A stretch of 64,000 nt of DNA from Halosolutus amylolyticus (GTDB lineage: Archaea; Halobacteriota; Halobacteria; Halobacteriales; Natrialbaceae): assembly GCF_023566055.1 (NCBI RefSeq), contig NZ_JALIQP010000004.1, positions 1 to 64,000 of the forward strand, written 5' to 3'. Position 1 is the first letter of the stretch. The number at the start of each line of letters is the position of its first letter. Under the pieces are notes generated by a model that did not search any database, was not told the origin of the DNA, and saw nothing but the letters and a program-made list of their open reading frames with translations. Shown piece after piece: positions 60,459-64,000 of the stretch. The position numbers and the translations under genes were made by a program.

Positions 60459-61237
60459 GCTTTCATCACTCCGTTATCTTCCCGCCAGACCACGAACAGC
60501 GCCGCTGCGCCGGACATAGCGATCGACAGTACCATCCCCGCGAACAGGCCGCTGGTGCCGCCGAAGTACCGGAGTGGGTTCGACCCGGCCATCATTCCCG
60601 ACGAGAGCCGCACTGTCGCGCCGTTCGCCGTTACGCCGACGGCAGAGCCTTGCTGTACCGTCTCGACCGGGAGCGTGACGATGTGCGTCCCTTCCTCCAG
60701 TTCTTGGCTCGTCTTCGGGACGTGGACCGCACCTTCGTCCTCGAGGCCGGCCAGCGCGTCGGTCATCGTGACCGAGGTTCGAATATCGGTCTGGATCGCC
60801 ACGCGAGCGGCCCCGTCGCGGAACTCCCAGCCGAGGATACGCGCCGAGTCGCTGAACCGGATGGTCTCGTTCTCTGCGAGCGTGTCCGCTTTCGAGAGGT
60901 TCACCTTCGTCGTGTTGCCCAGCTCGTCGTCGCCGGGGTCGTCGTCGCGATCGCCGCCCGACTCCGCTACCCGGAGCCACGAACTGATGTCCGTCCGGTC
61001 CTCTCGATCGAGGTCGTGCATGTTCTCGTCCGCCCAGTTGCGGACTATCTCGACGTACTGATCCGGCGCGTCTGCCGGATCGTCGTGCCGCTCCATGATC
61101 GACCGGATGAATTCGAGGTCTTCCGCTGTGTCCGTCTCGTTCGTCGTCTCGTTGCCTTCCTGAGCCATCGCGCCCATACTGCCCACAAGCCCAAGACTCA
61201 GCACCACTATCGCCAGTATCGCAAAAAATCGTTTCAT
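60455..61237 (-). CDS. Secreted/anchored protein, pleolipovirus ORF6-like
   Basis: 260 residues. Signal peptide (1-25, KRFFAILAIVVLSLGLVGSM), an acidic extracellular domain with several N-x-T sites (NETTNET near 29-35), and a C-terminal membrane helix (about 228-250, GLFAGMVLSIAMSGAAALFVVW) followed by a short inside tail. This topology and the gene order fit the ORF6-like component of pleolipovirus clusters. Confidence 0.72.
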   Translation of the reverse strand: MKRFFAILAIVVLSLGLVGSMGAMAQEGNETTNETDTAEDLEFIRSIMERHDDPADAPDQYVEIVRNWADENMHDLDREDRTDISSWLRVAESGGDRDDDPGDDELGNTTKVNLSKADTLAENETIRFSDSARILGWEFRDGAARVAIQTDIRTSVTMTDALAGLEDEGAVHVPKTSQELEEGTHIVTLPVETVQQGSAVGVTANGATVRLSSGMMAGSNPLRYFGGTSGLFAGMVLSIAMSGAAALFVVWREDNGVMKA

Positions 61238-61247
61238 GGTGTGTCGG

Positions 61248-62831
61248 TTACGGCGTGATCTTGCCCAGGAGGAACAGCACGACGACCACGAGCACGGCCG
61301 TTAGCCCGATCGCCGGGTTAGAGCCGAACAGGTCGCCGATCGTGATACCGTCCCCTCCGCTCGAGTCCTCGTTTTCTTCAATTTCCTTCTGATCCTCCGC
61401 TATCTGCTCGAGCAAGGCCACGTATTCGTCGCTGTCGTAGGTTTCGTAGTTCGGTCGTTCCCACGTCTGGTTGGTAACCTCGTTTCCGTCCGAATCGTAC
61501 ATCTCTTCGATGGTGAAATTCCCATCGTAGAAGTGTACGGTCTCGTTTTGGGTAACGATCAACTGCGACCCGTTGAGCGCGTCCGTGTCGTACGTCTGGC
61601 CGGTCTCGAAGCCGTCCGTCGGTGTCTCACCGGAGAACAGGAGCCCCTCGTACGTCTCGTTGACGTGGCCGGTGTAGTTGCGGACGCGCGTTCCGTTCTC
61701 GTCTTCCGTCTCGTAGTCGGTGGCACCGTCGTACGAGACGACCATCGACATGTTCAGGTCGGGTCGGTCGAGTTCGAGCACGGCGTGCGTCGCGAGTTTG
61801 TACCGCTGGTCGGTCACCTCCGCGTCACCGGAGAGGTACCGAACCATACCTTCCGCACCGCGCAGGTCCTCCGGCGTGATCTCGCCGTTGTCGAGCGCGG
61901 TGTACATGCTGTCGATGAACTGCGGATCGAAGTTGTCGTGTGCCGTCTGTCGCTGGTTCTCGATCTCGATCAACCTCTCCGCTACCTCCCGATTGTCGTA
62001 GACCTGTTCGGACAGCAGGTCGAACTCGGGGACGTTCTGGACGACGACGACGCCGTCATTCGTCGCTTCTGTGCCGTACGTCCATTCTTCGCCCGTTTCA
62101 TCATACGATTCCATATCGTAGTCGTAGACCCGATCGAACTCCTCGTCGTTCGAGTTGGTGAAGTACATCTTCACCTGCATCCCCTGGTACTCGTGAACGG
62201 AGCCGTCGGACAGATTGTACGTGAGATTGGCTGTCTCGGTGAGGAGTTCGCTCCTGTCGTAATCTCCTGCATCGACGTCGTCCCACCCGGTCGTGTGAAT
62301 GAACTCGTCCGGCGTCTCCGAATCTCGATGGGTCTGGTTCGATAGATACGCGAGTTGCGCGCTGTGGGCGCTGTACTCTTCGAGAAGCTGAATCTCGAGG
62401 TTCGTATAGTAGTCGTCGATCGACTCGTTCACGTTCTCGGTCGCGGTCGCCTTGGTCGCGTTGTTCTCCCAGGAGTTGGCGATCGCCTCTTTGCCCTCGA
62501 GCGAGGCGATCGTCGGCGTGTCTTCGAGGTAGTTCCCGGTCAGGATATAGGTCGACTCCCACGATTCTTCAACGCCGCGCGCGTTGGCGTGGACGTCCGA
62601 CTGAAGATAGGCACCCGACTCGGTTTCGTCGACGGTCCCGAGTTGTTCGGCGGTCGTACACGGCTTGTTAACGATCTCGAAGAACCGGGCCGGCGAGTCA
62701 CACACCTGCTCGGTCGTCGAGTCCTGGGCGGCTGCCGGACTCGCCGCGATCGGCGCGACGAGCGAGCCGACCAGGAGGAACGCGAACAGGAGGGTGAACG
62801 CGCGATGGGCGATGGGCCGATGGGCCGCCAC
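61248..62831 (-). CDS. Spike glycoprotein-like virion protein (VP4-like)
   Basis: 527 residues with GTG start directly after the previous stop. Signal peptide (about 1-35, cleavage near AAAQ), a long acidic ectodomain with many N-x-S/T sites, a short coiled coil (LLEQIAEDQKEIEENE, about 475-490) and a C-terminal membrane anchor (about 502-524) ending GKITP. Pleolipovirus spikes (VP4/VP5 type) have exactly this layout and mediate host attachment and fusion. Sequence similarity beyond topology was not tested. Confidence 0.78.
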   Translation of the reverse strand: MAAHRPIAHRAFTLLFAFLLVGSLVAPIAASPAAAQDSTTEQVCDSPARFFEIVNKPCTTAEQLGTVDETESGAYLQSDVHANARGVEESWESTYILTGNYLEDTPTIASLEGKEAIANSWENNATKATATENVNESIDDYYTNLEIQLLEEYSAHSAQLAYLSNQTHRDSETPDEFIHTTGWDDVDAGDYDRSELLTETANLTYNLSDGSVHEYQGMQVKMYFTNSNDEEFDRVYDYDMESYDETGEEWTYGTEATNDGVVVVQNVPEFDLLSEQVYDNREVAERLIEIENQRQTAHDNFDPQFIDSMYTALDNGEITPEDLRGAEGMVRYLSGDAEVTDQRYKLATHAVLELDRPDLNMSMVVSYDGATDYETEDENGTRVRNYTGHVNETYEGLLFSGETPTDGFETGQTYDTDALNGSQLIVTQNETVHFYDGNFTIEEMYDSDGNEVTNQTWERPNYETYDSDEYVALLEQIAEDQKEIEENEDSSGGDGITIGDLFGSNPAIGLTAVLVVVVLFLLGKITP

Positions 62832-62960
62832 TCAGACCACCCCCGCCGTCGCCGCGATCGCCGCCAGTACCACGGTCAGCCCGGACGCCCCGAGGCAGTA
62901 GCCGAGCACCGCGTATCTGTACAACTGAGCGTTTTCGTCGTCGAAAAACTCGATATTCAT
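62832..62960 (-). CDS. Tiny single-helix membrane protein
   Basis: 42 residues: MNIEFFDDENAQLYRYAVLG, then one membrane helix (about 19-41). The stop touches the GTG of the spike gene and the start lies 14 bases after the VP3-like stop. Probably a minor virion or assembly component. Confidence 0.6.
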   Translation of the reverse strand: MNIEFFDDENAQLYRYAVLGYCLGASGLTVVLAAIAATAGVV

Positions 62961-62974
62961 GCTTTCCACCTCCG

Positions 62975-63406
62975 TTATCCCGTGTAGGAGACGTACACCG
63001 ACGCTCCCGCGAGGTACAGCACCATCGCCAGCCGGATTACGTCAGCCGATTCTACGAACGTCGCGAACGCCGGCACGAACACGTACATGACCGGTGCCAG
63101 CAGTGCGAAGCCGATCGCCGCCAGTTCTTGCGTCTCGTGGTCCGTATCCTGGTTATACAGGTTCGTCCCGATGATCCACAGATCGCCGAACAGCGTGATC
63201 AGCAGCGCGGCCGAGATGTCGGCCCCGCCGATCGTCCAGATGGGCTGGGTGAAGTCGTACCCTCCGAACACGTTGATCTGCATGGACCAGACGCCGAAGA
63301 TCATCGCCCCGGTGATCGGGACGAGCATCAGCGCCGCCACGTCGACGAGGTCCACCTCGTTCTTGTCGCTCGGCGCGAACTTGCCGAAAGTTGTTCTCGT
63401 TGCCAT
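62975..63406 (-). CDS. Four-helix membrane protein, pleolipovirus VP3-like
   Basis: 143 residues with four membrane helices (about 22-42, 60-80, 93-112, 122-140) after a 20-residue polar N-terminus. Internal membrane protein VP3 of pleolipoviruses has this size and topology and precedes the spike gene. First gene of the minus-strand virion block; its promoter lies in the region shared with the divergent AbrB-like gene. Confidence 0.75.
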   Translation of the reverse strand: MATRTTFGKFAPSDKNEVDLVDVAALMLVPITGAMIFGVWSMQINVFGGYDFTQPIWTIGGADISAALLITLFGDLWIIGTNLYNQDTDHETQELAAIGFALLAPVMYVFVPAFATFVESADVIRLAMVLYLAGASVYVSYTG

Positions 63407-63466
63407 AGTGCAACGACGGCGGTGGCATCCGCCCGCGCAAAAACGTCAGCAAAACCTAGGCTATGT

Positions 63467-63499
63467 CTTGGTGAAACCGATAGTCACCAAGGTTTATAC
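63467..63499 (+). promoter_or_regulatory. Operator and TATA box of the AbrB-like gene
   Basis: CTTGGTGA (63467-63474) is perfectly inverted at 63484-63491, directly followed by GTTTATACC (TATA, 63491-63499) about 27 bases before the ATG at 63522. A DNA-binding dimer here could control both this gene and the divergent virion operon. Confidence 0.6.
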
Positions 63500-63521
63500 C
63501 AAGGCGGGTTGCCCGCAGGAT

Positions 63522-63707
63522 ATGGCATTGAACAAACTCAGACAGTTAGACCAGAACTCGGCCGGCATCACGCTCCCGAAAGACGACCTCCGGATCGAGG
63601 GGCTCCTCGACGAGAACGGGAAACTCGACGGCGAACATCACGTGCACATTCGGCACGTCGACGAGGGAGAGTGGACGCTCGAACTTGTCGAGGAGATTCA
63701 CTCCTGA
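63522..63707 (+). CDS. Small AbrB/SpoVT-like regulator
   Basis: 61 residues: MALNKLRQLDQNSAGITLPKDDLRIEGLLDENGKLDGEHHVHIRHVDEGEWTLELVEEI (two pieces). The pattern of a swapped-hairpin AbrB fold (x-R-Q-L-D ... G-I-T-L-P-K-D-D-L) is clear and typical of haloarchaeal viruses and plasmids. Likely represses or activates the divergent virion promoter through the inverted repeat upstream. Confidence 0.75.
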   Translation: MALNKLRQLDQNSAGITLPKDDLRIEGLLDENGKLDGEHHVHIRHVDEGEWTLELVEEIHS

Positions 63708-63819
63708 CCGTCATTACAGTTTTTGCTATCAGGAAATGTAGAACAGCGGTATAAGCAGAATAATTCCAAAGACTGAGGTGGACAGTTCGATCTGACAGAA
63801 AATATAGATTGGGTACTAT

Positions 63820-64000
63820 TTATGGCCAGTCTTCACTTGCAACGGATGTTTGGGTACCGTCACTCTCGATAACTGCGATTGCTGTGATGGTCCCCTCGTC
63901 CTCAGCATTAGCGGTGTCCCAGTCGCTATTGTTGCCGGTCCCAATTGTAACAGTGTCTCCGGCGGTTAATTTTTCACCATACTCGTTAGCACTGGTGTCG
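63820..64000 (-). CDS. Pilin-like protein, C-terminal part
   Basis: The last 59 codons before the TAA at 63820-63822 read ...NEYGEKLTAGDTVTIGTGNN, DWDTANAEDEGTITAIAVIE and SDGTQTSVASEDWP. The L-T-A-G-D-T-V-T-I-G segment and terminal Trp-Pro are those of archaeal type IV pilin family (DUF1628-type) C-termini. The start lies beyond the window. AT content is higher than in the core genes. Whether it belongs to the provirus or the host is open. Confidence 0.6.
   Translation of the reverse strand, partial: DTSANEYGEKLTAGDTVTIGTGNNSDWDTANAEDEGTITAIAVIESDGTQTSVASEDWP

Larger units (their letters stand above)
50749..63711. mobile_element. Pleolipovirus-like provirus
   Basis: From the tRNA-Trp end to about 63.7 kb there are no housekeeping genes. 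On the plus strand come tiny zinc-ribbon genes, a nuclease-like gene and a replication-type protein. On the minus strand lies a block in the pleolipovirus core order: 4-TM VP3-like, spike VP4-like, ORF6-like, ORF7-like and VP8-like ATPase. Several genes at 55-57 kb are AT-rich, unlike the host. No integrase and no second copy of the tRNA 3' end were found, so the right limit is approximate and the element may be larger or defective. Confidence 0.8.

Noticed and set aside
50749..63711. Direct repeat of the tRNA-Trp 3' end marking the right attachment site
   Set aside because: No second copy of TTCAAATCCCTCCGACCCC was seen in the window; short resemblances such as CTGACCCC at 54711 are too small.
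50749..64000. Tyrosine or SNJ2-type integrase gene
   Set aside because: No protein with the R ... H-x-x-R ... Y pattern or suitable length was found in any frame; the only large plus-strand protein is the initiator candidate.
1..64000. Insertion sequences or transposase genes
   Set aside because: No DDE, HUH or serine transposase-like protein is present; only the transposase-free MITE-like unit at 6949-7058 was kept.

Overview
The window is high-GC archaeal chromosome from a halophile of class Halobacteria. The signs are strongly acidic proteins, Tat-lipoprotein signals with an RR motif and lipobox, stand-alone aspartate-semialdehyde dehydrogenase and S17e, archaeal TATA boxes about 25-35 bases before leaderless starts, and a tRNA-Trp with the large bulge-helix-bulge intron typical of haloarchaea. 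CGATCG/GATC is extremely frequent, which fits Natrialbales-type genomes, although the genus cannot be fixed from this text alone.

Layout. Bases 1-123 are the 3' end of an rRNA operon (5S rRNA plus terminator). Bases 0.2-7 kb hold a respiratory locus: a halocyanin-like blue-copper lipoprotein, cytochrome oxidase subunits II, I and III, a membrane protein, a small zinc protein, and an unexplained, strongly structured intergenic segment at 1409-1559. Bases 7-28 kb are housekeeping: a geranylgeranyl-reductase-type flavoprotein, a 2-hydroxyacid dehydrogenase, a DHH phosphoesterase, asd, S17e, a cation/proton antiporter, an F420-linked cluster (cofD, Dus-like, CitG-like, DUF447), a glutamate-cysteine ligase relative, ATP-dependent DNA ligase, hisC with an adenylate-kinase-like gene and a CDP-alcohol phosphatidyltransferase in one overlapping operon, MBF1 and triosephosphate isomerase. 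Bases 28-50.5 kb mix stress, regulatory and metabolic genes: a TIR-domain protein overlapping a zinc-finger DnaJ gene, a thiolase plus HMG-CoA-synthase-like/DUF35 pair, a second DHH protein, Hsp20, a PfpI-type protein, a TetR-MATE operon with a visible operator, a large YcaO protein, IMP dehydrogenase and a DUF5794 membrane protein.

From the intron-containing tRNA-Trp (50573-50748) to about 63.7 kb the content changes completely. This stretch carries many tiny zinc-ribbon genes, a large winged-helix replication-type protein followed by a palindrome-rich origin candidate, an AT-rich accessory block (membrane protein, helix-turn-helix-like repeat protein, membrane-anchored Mrr-like protein), and then a minus-strand virion block. 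That block runs: small 4-TM membrane protein, tiny membrane protein, secreted spike-like protein with a C-terminal anchor, two further membrane proteins, and a P-loop ATPase. The order VP3 - spike - ORF6 - ORF7 - ATPase is the conserved core of pleolipoviruses, so I read the region as an integrated pleolipovirus-like provirus (probably of the betapleolipovirus/SNJ2 kind). No integrase and no repeated tRNA end were seen, so the right border or full element may lie outside the window. The window ends inside a pilin-like gene.

The most interesting items are the provirus with its origin and AT-rich cargo, the TIR/zinc-finger protein with its conserved catalytic-type glutamate, the orphan fused YcaO protein, the structured intergenic segment near 1.5 kb, and a shortened response-regulator receiver whose phospho-acceptor position reads Glu.
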